Notes: generated by a model not told the origin, from the letters alone. A stretch of 36,660 nt of DNA from an uncultured Limosilactobacillus sp. (GCF_934202235.1 NZ_CAKPXS010000011.1:1-36660), one strand, 5' to 3'. Counted from the stretch's first letter, positions 7,711 to 16,710 are shown. Made by a program: numbers and translations.

Positions 7711-8898
7711 ATGCCAGAACTCGCAGCAGACCTGCACGACACGGTTAACCGTGATATCACCAAGATGAAGCCAAGCGCTATCCGGGCGTTTGACATGGAA
7801 GTCAGCCAAATCCCGGGCATCCTCAAACTGACGCTGGGTGAGCCGGACTTCAATACCCCCGAACTCGTTAAGGCAGCAGCGGTCGCGTCAATTAAGAATA
7901 ACGACTCACACTACTCAACAACCCGGGGTAAACTGGAGTTACGGAAAGCAATTAGCGGGTACCTGAAACGGACCCGGGGGCTTGACTATTCAGTAGAAAA
8001 CGAAATCGTGGTCACGATCGGGGCAACTGAGGCCCTGACGGCGACTGTTTTGGCACTGCTCAATCCTGGCGATAAGGTTATTATCCCGACACCAGTGTTC
8101 TCACTATACTTTCCAATTGTTGAACTGGCCGGGGCAACACCAGTACTGGTTGATACGAGTGCTGATGGTTTTGTTTTAACCCCAGAGCGACTGGAGGAAG
8201 AAATTAATCGTGTCGGTGATGGTGTGAAGGCCGTCATGCTCAACTACCCGACTAACCCGACGGGAAGAAATTATTCGGCGGGTCAACTTCAGGCGTTGGC
8301 TGACGTTATTGAGGCTCACCACCTGATGGTCATTGCCGATGAAATCTACCGGACGCTTACTTACGATGGTGTGAAACCAGCTTCCATCGCCACAATGATC
8401 CCGTCAAGAACTGTCATTATTGATGGGCTTTCCAAGTCCCACGCGATGACTGGGTACCGGCTTGGCTTTTTAGCCGGGCCAGCAGACTTTGTTGAACAGG
8501 CAAGCAAGGTTCACGGCTTCCTCGTGACAACCGCTACGGATGCCTCACAAGCAGCGGCCATTGAAGCTTTTAATCATGGCGATAACGACCCGGCCTCCTT
8601 CCGCGAGGCCTATAAGAAACGGCGGGACTATCTCCAAGGCGCCTTGGCTAACCTCGGCTTTGAGTTGGCAACACCAAACGGGGCTTTTTACATGTTTGTC
8701 AAGATTCCCAGCCAATATGGCAAAGACGACTGGCAATTTGGTCTCGATCTGGCTCACCAGGCCAAGGTCGGCATCATCCCCGGCAGTGCTTTTGGCCCTG
8801 GTGGTGAAGGCTACTTTAGGATTTCTTACGCGGCGTCGGATGCAGATTTGCACGAATTTATCAGCCGCTTGACGACTTTTATGGATAATTTACATTAA
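7711..8898 (+). CDS. patA: N-acetyl-LL-diaminopimelate aminotransferase (class I)
   Basis: Expected to transaminate N-acetyl-2-amino-6-oxopimelate using glutamate. Fold-I PLP enzyme of 395 residues. NYPTNPTG gives Asn182, IADEIY gives Asp210 and Tyr213, and DGLSKSHAMTGYR gives the PLP lysine Lys242 and Arg250. The family (PatA, AspC, AraT) has broad specificity, so sequence alone could equally suggest an aromatic or aspartate aminotransferase. Its place between dapB and asd, beside DapH and DapL, is what points to the lysine pathway. A good AAAGGAGT SD precedes the ATG. Confidence 0.88.
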   Translation: MPELAADLHDTVNRDITKMKPSAIRAFDMEVSQIPGILKLTLGEPDFNTPELVKAAAVASIKNNDSHYSTTRGKLELRKAISGYLKRTRGLDYSVENEIVVTIGATEALTATVLALLNPGDKVIIPTPVFSLYFPIVELAGATPVLVDTSADGFVLTPERLEEEINRVGDGVKAVMLNYPTNPTGRNYSAGQLQALADVIEAHHLMVIADEIYRTLTYDGVKPASIATMIPSRTVIIDGLSKSHAMTGYRLGFLAGPADFVEQASKVHGFLVTTATDASQAAAIEAFNHGDNDPASFREAYKKRRDYLQGALANLGFELATPNGAFYMFVKIPSQYGKDDWQFGLDLAHQAKVGIIPGSAFGPGGEGYFRISYAASDADLHEFISRLTTFMDNLH

Positions 8899-8914
8899 AT
8901 AGGAGTGAAGAGAT

Positions 8915-9979
8915 ATGACAAAGCAATATAACGTTGCGATTCTGGGGGCTACTGGTGCTGTCGGAACGCGAATGATCGAGCAGTTACAGATGGAATTGGC
9001 CCATCTTCCGGTCAAGGGAATTAAGCTTCTTGCATCAAAGCGTTCTGCCGGTAAAGTTCTGGAATTCAACGGGCAGCCGGTAACGGTGGAAGAAGCGACT
9101 CCTGAGTCCTTCGACGGGGTGGACATCGTACTTTCGTCAGCCGGCGGTTCAGTCTCAAAGAAGCTCTTGCCAGAAGCCGTTAAGCGCGGGGCAGTGTGTG
9201 TTGACAACACGAGTGCCTTCCGCATGGAGCCGGACGTTCCACTAGTTGTCCCAGAAGTGAACCCGCAGGAGTTAGCAAACCACCACGGTATTATCGCCAA
9301 CCCCAACTGTTCAACTATTCAGATGGTGATGGCGCTCAAGCCAATTTATGATCACTTTGGTTTAAACCAGGTCATTGTGTCGACCTACCAGGCGGCTGGC
9401 GGGGCCGGGCAAAGTGCCATTGATGAACTGCTGACCGAAAGCCAGGATTATATCAATGGCGAGGACATGCAAAAGGACGCCAAGATTTTGCCAACCAAGG
9501 GCGACAAGAAGCATTATCCACTTGCTTTCAACCTTTTGCCGCAAATTGATGTTCTCGAAGATTCTGGTTATTCCCATGAAGAGTGGAAGATGATCCACGA
9601 AACAAAGAAGATCTTATTGAACGACATGGATTCGTCAGACATTAAGGTCACTGCTACTTGTGTCCGCGTGCCAGTGCCAATTTCTCACGGGGAAAGTGTC
9701 TACGTCACGGTTGATGACCACGATGCCACTGCTGACGACATCAAGCGCGTTGTTGCCGACTTCCCAGGGGTTGTTTTACAAGATGATATTAAGCACCAGC
9801 TTTATCCGCAGCCATTGACCGCTACCGGGAAGCGAGAAACATTTGTCGGCCGGATCCGCCCGGACTACGAAAACCCGGGGGCATTCAACATGTGGATCGT
9901 GGCTGATGACTTACTCAAGGGTGCGGCCTGGAATACGGTTGAAAATGCAGAAACGATGGTTGAACAAGGATTAATTTAA
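8915..9979 (+). CDS. asd: Aspartate-semialdehyde dehydrogenase Asd
   Basis: Reduces aspartyl phosphate to aspartate semialdehyde with NADPH, linking LysC to DapA. The N-terminal nucleotide loop GATGAVGTRM spans 11-20. NPNCSTIQM contains the acyl-forming Cys132. At 354 residues it matches the Gram-positive Asd class. It is the last gene of the operon, 16 nt after patA, and an intrinsic terminator follows within 10 nt. Confidence 0.96.
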   Translation: MTKQYNVAILGATGAVGTRMIEQLQMELAHLPVKGIKLLASKRSAGKVLEFNGQPVTVEEATPESFDGVDIVLSSAGGSVSKKLLPEAVKRGAVCVDNTSAFRMEPDVPLVVPEVNPQELANHHGIIANPNCSTIQMVMALKPIYDHFGLNQVIVSTYQAAGGAGQSAIDELLTESQDYINGEDMQKDAKILPTKGDKKHYPLAFNLLPQIDVLEDSGYSHEEWKMIHETKKILLNDMDSSDIKVTATCVRVPVPISHGESVYVTVDDHDATADDIKRVVADFPGVVLQDDIKHQLYPQPLTATGKRETFVGRIRPDYENPGAFNMWIVADDLLKGAAWNTVENAETMVEQGLI

Positions 9980-9985
9980 ACTTGC

Positions 9986-10019
9986 AAAACGGTAAGCGAT
10001 CATGACTTGCCGTTTTTTT
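9986..10019 (+). terminator. Intrinsic terminator of the lysine operon
   Basis: AACGGTAAG pairs with CTTGCCGTT over 9 bp (one G-U) around a 9-nt loop, followed by a run of T. It closes the lysA-asd transcript. Confidence 0.88.
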
Positions 10020-10029
10020 GTGTCAGAAG

Positions 10030-10058
10030 CTGTTGCCTCCTTGATAATCAGGTATACT
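10030..10058 (+). promoter_or_regulatory. Possible promoter for trmK
   Basis: TATACT at 10053-10058 is a good -10. The best-spaced -35 (CTGTTG, 17 nt upstream) is poor, so this is tentative, but the terminator just upstream means trmK needs its own start. Confidence 0.4.
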
Positions 10059-10080
10059 AAAGAAAAGGGGGAAATGAAGC

Positions 10081-10776
10081 GTGGATGAACATCATTTGTC
10101 AAAACGACTTAGCCGGGTGGCTGCCTATGTTCCTGAACATAGCCGGGTGGCCGACATTGGTGCCGACCATGCCTACCTGGCAGCGGCGCTGGTGTTGAAC
10201 GGGCAGAGCAATTACGTGGTTGCTGGTGAGGTCGTCCGGGGCCCGTACGAAAACGCCCAGGCGGAAGTCACTGCCCAGGGCTTGGATAAGCAAATTCAGG
10301 TCCGCCTGGCTGATGGGCTTGACGCCATTGAAGCAGGCGACCAGGTGGAGACGGTTACCATTGCTGGGATGGGTGGTAGCCTGATTGCTGAGATTCTCGA
10401 ACGCGGTCAGGACAAACTTGCTGGGATTAAGCGCTTAGTTCTCCAACCAAATGTCGGCGAAGAACGGTTACGGCGGTGGCTGGTTAACCACCGTTTTCAG
10501 ATTAATGCCGAAGAGATTTTGGAAGAAGACGGGCACGTCTACGAAATTATCGTGGCTGAACCAACAATGATCCCGATTCAATACGATGAACGTGAACTAG
10601 TCTTTGGACCATTATTGATTGAAAAACAGGGACCGATTTTTCGGCGAAAGTGGGAAGAGGTTCGCGAACGTGAAGCGGCTGCCCTTGCGCAGATGAAAAC
10701 GGCCAGCCAGCCGCCAGCGGATAAAATTGCGCACTTTCGTCACCGGTTAGCATTGATTGGGGAGGTGTTAGGATGA
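10081..10776 (+). CDS. trmK: tRNA (adenine(22)-N1)-methyltransferase TrmK
   Basis: Methylates N1 of adenine 22 in the D-loop of tRNAs using S-adenosylmethionine. The N-terminal VADIGADHAYL (residues 23-33) is the family's SAM-binding motif I, followed by AGE at about 48-50. TIAGMGGSLI and LQPN are the usual downstream motifs. Length 231 residues is normal. The start is GTG, preceded by GGGGGAAATGAAGC. The stop overlaps the next start as ATGA (10773-10776). Pairing with a NIF3-family gene is typical in Firmicutes. Confidence 0.94.
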   Translation: MDEHHLSKRLSRVAAYVPEHSRVADIGADHAYLAAALVLNGQSNYVVAGEVVRGPYENAQAEVTAQGLDKQIQVRLADGLDAIEAGDQVETVTIAGMGGSLIAEILERGQDKLAGIKRLVLQPNVGEERLRRWLVNHRFQINAEEILEEDGHVYEIIVAEPTMIPIQYDERELVFGPLLIEKQGPIFRRKWEEVREREAAALAQMKTASQPPADKIAHFRHRLALIGEVLG

Positions 10777-11600
10777 CAACCGGATTAGAGCTGATTTCGC
10801 GCTTTGAACGTTTCGCATCACCCAAGTTGGCCGAGTCGTGGGATCACGTTGGCCTGCAAGTCGGCGACCCCAGCAGGCCGATTCACCGCTTGATGACGAC
10901 GCTTGATGTTCGCCCCGCTGTCGTGGCAGAAGCCATTGATAAGCAAGTGGACTTCATTTTTGCCCATCACCCGGTGATGTTTCATCCCGCAGTGAACCTG
11001 GATGTGCGTGACCCGCAGAACCAAATGTACGCGGACTTACTGGCCCACCACATTACCGTCTATGCTGCCCATACTAACTTGGATACTGCTAATGGCGGGA
11101 TGAATGACTGGTTAGCACAACAGTTGCAGCTGCAGTCCACGGTCCCACTGGTTGACGCCGGCACGGATCCGGTTTCGGGGCAAGAAGTTGGGATGGGCCG
11201 GGTTGGTGAGCTTGCGACTGCCCTCAGTGTCGACGACTTTGTCCAGTACTGTTTACGGGTCTTTGAACTACCGGCAGCGCGGTTGATCATCAACCCGCTT
11301 GATCGTGGCCGGCAAATTAAACGGGTTGCGGTCCTCGGCGGCAGTGGCAGTGAATTTTATCAACAAGCCACGGCTGCTAGTGCCGATGCCTACGTGACGG
11401 GGGATGTGACCTACCACACGGCTCATGATATTCAGGCCCACCACCTGGTGGTCCTCGATGCTGGTCACCACATTGAAGTGGTTGCCGTTCATGGCTTAGC
11501 AGAATTAATCAAGCAGTGGTCCCACCAGGAAGGTTGGGAGCTAACTGTCTGTGAATCAGCGGTTAATACCGAACCGTTTACTTTTGTTCGTCAGCATTAA
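10773..11600 (+). CDS. NIF3-like (DUF34) metal-binding protein, short form
   Basis: Member of the DUF34/NIF3 family (YqfO in Bacillus; often misnamed GTP cyclohydrolase type 2). Family members bind two metal ions; the true reaction is unsettled. Metal-ligand motifs are visible: FAHHPVMFHP (about 64-73), AAHTNLDT (about 97-104) and DAGHHIEV near residue 230. At 275 residues it lacks the roughly 100-residue central insert found in the B. subtilis and S. aureus forms (about 370 residues). Here VLGGSG follows the first half directly. Translationally coupled to trmK. Confidence 0.9.
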   Translation: MTTGLELISRFERFASPKLAESWDHVGLQVGDPSRPIHRLMTTLDVRPAVVAEAIDKQVDFIFAHHPVMFHPAVNLDVRDPQNQMYADLLAHHITVYAAHTNLDTANGGMNDWLAQQLQLQSTVPLVDAGTDPVSGQEVGMGRVGELATALSVDDFVQYCLRVFELPAARLIINPLDRGRQIKRVAVLGGSGSEFYQQATAASADAYVTGDVTYHTAHDIQAHHLVVLDAGHHIEVVAVHGLAELIKQWSHQEGWELTVCESAVNTEPFTFVRQH

Positions 11601-11614
11601 AATGAGGTGAGAAG

Positions 11615-12856
11615 ATGTCAGAAAAGTTTGAAAATTTGTTACCACGGTTTCTAAAGTACGTGAAGGTGGAAACGCGTTCTAATCCTGATAGTGAGACGAT
11701 CCCGTCTTCGCCAAAAGAGACGGCGTTTTTAAAGCAGTTGGCAGAAGAATTAACAACCCTTGGTGCCGAAAATGTCCATCTCAATCCCCAGAATTCCTAC
11801 CTGGTAGCCACGATCCCCAGCAACGTCGACCATCAAGTACCAGTCATCGGCTTCCTGGCGCACGTCGACACCGCGGACTTTAATGCGAAGAATGTCCGCC
11901 CACAGGTAGTGGAAAACTACGACGGCCATTCGCCAATTACGCTTGGTGATGGGACTTACCAGCTCGACCCGCAAGAATTCCCGGCATTGAAGAATTATGC
12001 GGGGCAAACCTTGGTAACGACGGACGGGACAACCCTCCTCGGCGCCGATGATAAGTCAGGGGTTGCTGAAATCATGACAATGGCAGAGTACCTGCTAGCT
12101 CATCCGGAAGTCAAACACGGTGAGCTTCGCTTGGGCTTTAGTCCGGATGAAGAAATCGGCACAGGTGCTGACCACTTCGATACGGATGATTTTGCGGCAG
12201 ACTTTGCTTACACCGTCGATGGTGGGCCGCTGGGCGAACTGGAGTATGAGACCTTTAACGCTGCTGAGGCGAAGTTAACGATCAGCGGCAAAAACGTTCA
12301 CACGGCGGTGGCCAAGGGGACGATGATTAACGCTATTCAGCTGGGAATTGACTTCCATAACTTGCTACCCGAACATGACCGGGCGGAGAAGACAGCGGGG
12401 CGCGAAGGCTTCTTCCACCTCTACCAGTTTGATGGCGGCGTTGATGAAGTGACGATGACTTATTTGATTCGTGATCATGACCGCCAAAAGTTTGAATCGC
12501 GTAAGGCCTTGATGAAGCAGTTAGCTCAGCAGATCAACGACCACTATGACCAGCCACGCATTCACCTGACGATCACCGACCAGTATTACAACATGCGCGA
12601 AGTCTTAGCTAAGCACATGGATGTCGTGAACCTGGCCAAGCAGGCAATGACTGACCTGGATATTAAGCCGGTCATTTACCCGGTTCGTGGTGGGACTGAC
12701 GGGTCGACGATCAGTTTCATGGGCTTGCCAACACCAAACCTCTTTGCCGGTGGGGAAAACATGCACTCCCGTTTTGAATATGTTTCCTTGCAGACGATGG
12801 AGAAGGCATTAGAAGTGCTGTTAAAGATTGTGCAGTTAAATGCGGCTAAGAATTAG
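11615..12856 (+). CDS. pepT: Peptidase T (tripeptide aminopeptidase)
   Basis: Cytosolic M20B zinc peptidase that releases the N-terminal residue from tripeptides, part of peptide use in lactic acid bacteria. LAHVDTADF gives His83 and Asp85, LLGADDKSG gives Asp145, and SPDEEIG gives the Glu179-Glu180 pair. The C-terminal stretch GGTDGSTISFMGLPTPN and GENMHSRFEY are characteristic of PepT. Length 413 residues is normal. It lies 14 nt after the NIF3-like gene with SD GAGGTGAGA, and ends at a terminator. Confidence 0.96.
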   Translation: MSEKFENLLPRFLKYVKVETRSNPDSETIPSSPKETAFLKQLAEELTTLGAENVHLNPQNSYLVATIPSNVDHQVPVIGFLAHVDTADFNAKNVRPQVVENYDGHSPITLGDGTYQLDPQEFPALKNYAGQTLVTTDGTTLLGADDKSGVAEIMTMAEYLLAHPEVKHGELRLGFSPDEEIGTGADHFDTDDFAADFAYTVDGGPLGELEYETFNAAEAKLTISGKNVHTAVAKGTMINAIQLGIDFHNLLPEHDRAEKTAGREGFFHLYQFDGGVDEVTMTYLIRDHDRQKFESRKALMKQLAQQINDHYDQPRIHLTITDQYYNMREVLAKHMDVVNLAKQAMTDLDIKPVIYPVRGGTDGSTISFMGLPTPNLFAGGENMHSRFEYVSLQTMEKALEVLLKIVQLNAAKN

Positions 12857-12872
12857 GCAACGACTGACAACT

Positions 12873-12910
12873 AAAAAAAGAGCTCCCGATAATTAATCGG
12901 AAGCTTTTTT
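12873..12910. terminator. Bidirectional terminator between pepT and the convergent small gene
   Basis: An A-run, the imperfect stem AGCTCCCGAT/ATCGGAAGCT with loop AATTA, then a T-run. The A- and T-runs on both sides suit termination in both directions, serving pepT (plus) and the 12928-13122 gene (minus). Confidence 0.8.
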
Positions 12911-12927
12911 GGTGTGTTGATAATGTC

Positions 12928-13122
12928 TTACTGGTGTGGGTTAGCATGAGTGCTAATGTAGCTCATCCCGTTCACCATAATTAGGCCGGCCACCATTGCA
13001 ACCAAGCCATCGGTAACATAATCAGCCTTCATCAGTTGCAGTTGACTGGTAATATAAGCCAGTACCAGGCCAATGACAAAGGCCCAAATAGCAATGACGA
13101 TGTTTTTAACAAGCCACTTCAT
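12928..13122 (-). CDS. Small two-helix membrane protein (DUF2929-like)
   Basis: A 64-residue protein with a hydrophobic helix at about 5-25 (IVIAIWAFVIGLVLAYIT) and a second at about 38-54 (GLVAMVAGLIMVNGMSYI), ending in the polar tail THANPHQ. Size, the start MKWLVKNIVIAIW and position next to dnaE resemble the DUF2929 proteins of lactobacilli, whose function is unknown. GAGGAGTTG before the ATG and a good promoter (13152-13181) support real expression. Function cannot be assigned. Confidence 0.8.
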   Translation of the reverse strand: MKWLVKNIVIAIWAFVIGLVLAYITSQLQLMKADYVTDGLVAMVAGLIMVNGMSYISTHANPHQ

Positions 13123-13151
13123 AGTTTCAACTCCTCATTTATAACAGCTTT

Positions 13152-13181
13152 ATTCTAACATAAGAAATAGCGGATTAACAA
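13152..13181 (-). promoter_or_regulatory. Promoter for the small membrane protein gene
   Basis: On the minus strand TTGTTA (13181-13176), an 18-nt spacer and TAGAAT (13157-13152), with TGT just before the -10 (extended -10). It lies about 30 nt before the ATG. Confidence 0.65.
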
Positions 13182-13217
13182 TGGGGAAATCGCTTTCGAC
13201 GCTGTTAAGTGGTTTTG

Positions 13218-13226
13218 TGATAAACT
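13218..13226 (+). promoter_or_regulatory. Extended -10 promoter candidate for dnaE
   Basis: TGATAAACT combines a TGn extension with the -10 TAAACT (13221-13226), 33 nt before the dnaE ATG. No good -35 is present at 16-18 nt, so it would depend on the extended element. Confidence 0.4.
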
Positions 13227-13259
13227 TAGCACATAATACTGACGAAAGGAGCAGACACA

Positions 13260-16200
13260 ATGCCAGTGGTTCCACTAGACACCGCCAGTTCGTATTCACT
13301 ACTGGACGGGATTATCACGCCAACTAAGCTGGTCACTGCGGCGAAGGAGCGCGGGTACACAGCAATGGTGATGGCAGATCACGGGGTAATGTACGGGACT
13401 GTTGAGTTTTACCGGGCCGCCTTGGCAGCCGGGATCAAGCCTTTATTGGCCTTACGGTTAGATCTGGCCATTGGGGATGCTGGCAACAACGTTTTACCGG
13501 TCGTTTTTGTTGCCGAAAATTTGACTGGCTACCAGCACTTAATGATTCTGTCATCCATGAAACAGACGCAGGAAGCCGGGCGGCAGCACCCGTTGACCGT
13601 TAATGAAATAAAAGCATACTTGTCAGACCTGTTCACAGTGGTCCTGCCCACTGACAACGTCGGCTTAGCTGCTGGTAATGCTGGTTCGGTGGATATGTTG
13701 GCCGGCCTGCGGCAGGTAGTCAATGGCCGTCACCTGCTAATGGGCATCACCCCGCAATTATCTGACGTGTTACGGACGACGATCACCCAGCTTGCTCGCA
13801 ACTACCAGATGCCACTTGTCGCTGCAACATCAGTCCGCTACCTGGATCCGCAGGACCGCTTCGCTTACCAAACGGTTCATCACATTGCAAACAATACTGC
13901 GATCGCAAACCCCCTTGAAGAAGCTAACAAGCAAGGGAACTGTTTTTTACCGGCTGCCAAGCAGCTAGTTGCCGACTATCAGCAGGCAGGGCTGAGCGAG
14001 GCATTGACTAAATGCGAGGAACTCGTTGCTGATTGCCGGGTTGAACTTCAATTTCAACCACCAGTCCTTCCTCAATTTCCGACCCCTCACGGGATGGACT
14101 CGCCAACCTACCTTCGTCAACTGTGTTTAGCAGGGTTGAAGAAACGCCAATTGACATCGCAAGGCGATTTGCGGCCTTATCAGCAGCGCCTCGACCATGA
14201 ATTGACAATTATTCACCAGTTAGGTTTTGATGACTATTTTCTCATCGTTCATGACGTGATGGCTTATACCAAAAAGCACGGGATTTTTACCGATGCCGGT
14301 CGTGGTTCGGCCGCTGGTTCGCTGGTGGCATATGTGTTGGGAATTACCGAAGTTGACCCCTTGCGCTTCAACTTGTTGTTTGAACGGTTCTTGAATCCCG
14401 AACGGAAGCAAATGCCGGACATTGACTTGGACCTTCCTGATGATCGACGGATGGAGGTCCTCCAATACCTTCACCAGAAGTATGGGCACCGCCGAGTTGC
14501 CCAAATCATCACTTTTGGTACGCTTGGTGCCAAACAAGTGGTTCGCGACGTGGCGCGGGTCTTGGGGTATGCCAAGTACGAGATTGCGGATTTGGCTTCA
14601 CAGGTCCCCGCTGGCGCGGTTGATTTTACTGACGCCCTCCGCCAGTCGCCACAGTTGCAAGCAGCGGTTAGCGGCTCGCCACTAGGGAAGCTGCTAGGCA
14701 AAGTTGCCAGTCAATTAAGCGGCCTGCCGCGACAGACATCCGTCCATGCGGCCGGGGTGGTTTTAGCTGCCTCGCCGCTGCATTCAATCGTTCCACTGGC
14801 CGCGGGAAACGACGGGCTGCTAGTGACCCAGTATGCGAAGGAGACCGTTGAGCGGGTGGGACTATTGAAGATGGACTTCCTGGGACTGCGTAACTTAACC
14901 ATCCTGGCGCGGGCGGTAACTGACGTCCACCATGATGACCCGGCATTAGCGATCCACGACATCAACTTGGATGACCCCGCAACACTCCAATTATTTCAAC
15001 AAGGGCAAACTACTGGTATTTTTCAGTTTGAGTCGGCTGGTATTCGGCAAACACTGGTTGACCTGCACCCGGAAAAATTTGCAGATATCGTCGCCGTCGA
15101 TGCCCTTTACCGGCCGGGTCCCCTTGATAATATTCCCCACTATATTGCCCGTAAACACGGGCAAGAACCTTACCAACTCCCCGCGTCTTCACTAAAACCC
15201 ATTTTAGGACCGACTTACGGGATCTTGGTCTACCAGGAGCAGGTCATGCAGTTGGCGGCCGCAATGGCTGGCTTTAGTCTCGGGCAGGCCGATATCTTGC
15301 GGCGGGCAATGAGTAAAAAGAAGAAGGCCGTCATGGAAAAAATGCGGCGACAATTTATTAACGGCGCTCTGCAGCGGGGATATAGCAGGTCAGTGGCAGT
15401 GGCCACCTTTGACTATATTGACCAGTTTGCTAATTATGGTTTTAACCATTCGCACGCCGTTGCCTATACCAAGTTTGCTTTTGAACTTGCTTACCTGAAA
15501 GTCCATTTTGCCCCGCAGTTTTATAATGCCCTGTTAAGCAAGGCAGCTTCCGTCAATAAGCTTCGTCAGTACGTTCGTTCGGCACAGCGGCGGGGGGTCA
15601 AGGTCAATGGCCCCCACGTCAATTTCAGCCAGGTGGAGTTTAGCCGCCACGGGAATACCCTTTACTTCGGCTTGGCGCAAATTAAGGGAATGCGTCACGA
15701 CTTTGCTAAGACCATTGTTCAAGAACGAGCAGCAAATGGTCCCTTTGCTGACCTTCCTAGCTTTTTGAGCCGGTTGAGCAAAGAGGGGAGTGTTCCGTCA
15801 GCAAGTGTCGAAGCGCTGATCAAGGCGGGGGCGTTTGACCACCTGAAGTATAATCGGCAGCAGATGGTCAGGTCACTGCCAGACCTGCTGAACGAAGAGA
15901 GTGGGCAGGGCCGGATTAACCTGGGACAGCTAGGGTTGGGCAGTGATTTTGAAACAACCTTGCCCGCTAGTCCGGAGTACCCACTCATTATCAGGCTGGG
16001 ATTTGAAAAGGAGCTGTTGGGCTTGAACCTTTCAGGACACCCGACGACGCCTTACCAGCGGCTGGCAGTCAAACTTCATGCTAGCCAGGTAGCAGATATT
16101 CATCCTGGTCAAGTGGCAACCTTGGTCCTTTTTATCTCCCGGATGCGCCAGGTCTCAACCCGCCGTGAGCAGCGGCAAATGGCTTTTCTGACCGCTAGTG

Positions 16201-16631
16201 ATACCAGTGGTTCTTTGGAAGTGACAGTCTTTCCTCAGCAGTTTGCCAAGTACCAGGACATTTTAAGAGAAGGAACGGTCCTGGTAGTGGACGGGAAGGT
16301 GGAAAGCCGCAACGGGCGGATTCAGTTAATCGCTAACCGCATCGCCGCGGCCAACCGGATGAATGGTCAACTAGTTTCCAGCGCTGCCCAGCGGTGGGTG
16401 ATCAAGGTGATCGACGGTAAATCAGTTAGCGCGGTGAACGATATTTTGACGACCATTGCCAAGCACCACGCCGGTGATTGTCCGGTAGTTGTTTACTATG
16501 CCGCAAACGGTAAAACGTACCGGCAGCCACCGGCACAAAACCTCAGCGCTGATGAGGAGGTTCGCAACAAATTGGCCGACCAATTTGGTAACAAAAACGT
16601 CTTCTTACAGCAGCAGTCTAACCATAAATAA
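13260..16631 (+). CDS. dnaE: DNA polymerase III alpha subunit DnaE
   Basis: Replicative C-family DNA polymerase of 1123 residues, the error-prone DnaE-type partner of PolC in Firmicutes. Order: PHP domain (about 1-210), polymerase palm with Asp387 and Asp389 in MPDIDLDLP and Asp539 in LKMDFLGLRN, fingers and tandem helix-hairpin-helix region (about 780-870), then an OB-fold (about 940-1030). The PHP domain looks metal-free: the conserved HxxVHS-like start is PLDTAS, so both usual histidines are missing. PolC would be encoded elsewhere. SD GAAAGGAGCAG precedes the ATG. Confidence 0.96.
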   Translation: MPVVPLDTASSYSLLDGIITPTKLVTAAKERGYTAMVMADHGVMYGTVEFYRAALAAGIKPLLALRLDLAIGDAGNNVLPVVFVAENLTGYQHLMILSSMKQTQEAGRQHPLTVNEIKAYLSDLFTVVLPTDNVGLAAGNAGSVDMLAGLRQVVNGRHLLMGITPQLSDVLRTTITQLARNYQMPLVAATSVRYLDPQDRFAYQTVHHIANNTAIANPLEEANKQGNCFLPAAKQLVADYQQAGLSEALTKCEELVADCRVELQFQPPVLPQFPTPHGMDSPTYLRQLCLAGLKKRQLTSQGDLRPYQQRLDHELTIIHQLGFDDYFLIVHDVMAYTKKHGIFTDAGRGSAAGSLVAYVLGITEVDPLRFNLLFERFLNPERKQMPDIDLDLPDDRRMEVLQYLHQKYGHRRVAQIITFGTLGAKQVVRDVARVLGYAKYEIADLASQVPAGAVDFTDALRQSPQLQAAVSGSPLGKLLGKVASQLSGLPRQTSVHAAGVVLAASPLHSIVPLAAGNDGLLVTQYAKETVERVGLLKMDFLGLRNLTILARAVTDVHHDDPALAIHDINLDDPATLQLFQQGQTTGIFQFESAGIRQTLVDLHPEKFADIVAVDALYRPGPLDNIPHYIARKHGQEPYQLPASSLKPILGPTYGILVYQEQVMQLAAAMAGFSLGQADILRRAMSKKKKAVMEKMRRQFINGALQRGYSRSVAVATFDYIDQFANYGFNHSHAVAYTKFAFELAYLKVHFAPQFYNALLSKAASVNKLRQYVRSAQRRGVKVNGPHVNFSQVEFSRHGNTLYFGLAQIKGMRHDFAKTIVQERAANGPFADLPSFLSRLSKEGSVPSASVEALIKAGAFDHLKYNRQQMVRSLPDLLNEESGQGRINLGQLGLGSDFETTLPASPEYPLIIRLGFEKELLGLNLSGHPTTPYQRLAVKLHASQVADIHPGQVATLVLFISRMRQVSTRREQRQMAFLTASDTSGSLEVTVFPQQFAKYQDILREGTVLVVDGKVESRNGRIQLIANRIAAANRMNGQLVSSAAQRWVIKVIDGKSVSAVNDILTTIAKHHAGDCPVVVYYAANGKTYRQPPAQNLSADEEVRNKLADQFGNKNVFLQQQSNHK

Positions 16632-16643
16632 ATCGTTAATTAA

Positions 16644-16657
16644 TAAAAGCGCTTCCA
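16644..16657. promoter_or_regulatory. Candidate cre (CcpA) site upstream of pyk
   Basis: TAAAAGCGCTTCCA carries the palindromic AAGCGCTT core of cre sites, with two mismatches to TGWNANCGNTNWCA. It lies about 35 nt upstream of the candidate pyk -10, a position compatible with CcpA activation of glycolytic genes as known in lactic acid bacteria. Confidence 0.5.
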
Positions 16658-16689
16658 CCGATTTTGGGGCGGACATCGCTGATAATTAG

Positions 16690-16698
16690 TGTTAAGAT
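16690..16698 (+). promoter_or_regulatory. Extended -10 promoter candidate for pyk
   Basis: TGTTAAGAT: TGn followed by the -10 TAAGAT (16693-16698). The -35 region is weak. It would give a leader of about 55 nt that contains a small hairpin. Confidence 0.4.
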
Positions 16699-16710
16699 AG
16701 CAGTGTAATT

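Noticed and set aside
8890..9306. 138-codon minus-strand frame opposite asd
   Set aside because: It covers the conserved N-terminus of Asd; low-complexity product, no ribosome binding site.
13214..13239. TTGTGA with CATAAT as a sigma-A promoter for dnaE
   Set aside because: The spacer is only about 12 nt. The extended -10 at 13218-13226 is the better candidate.
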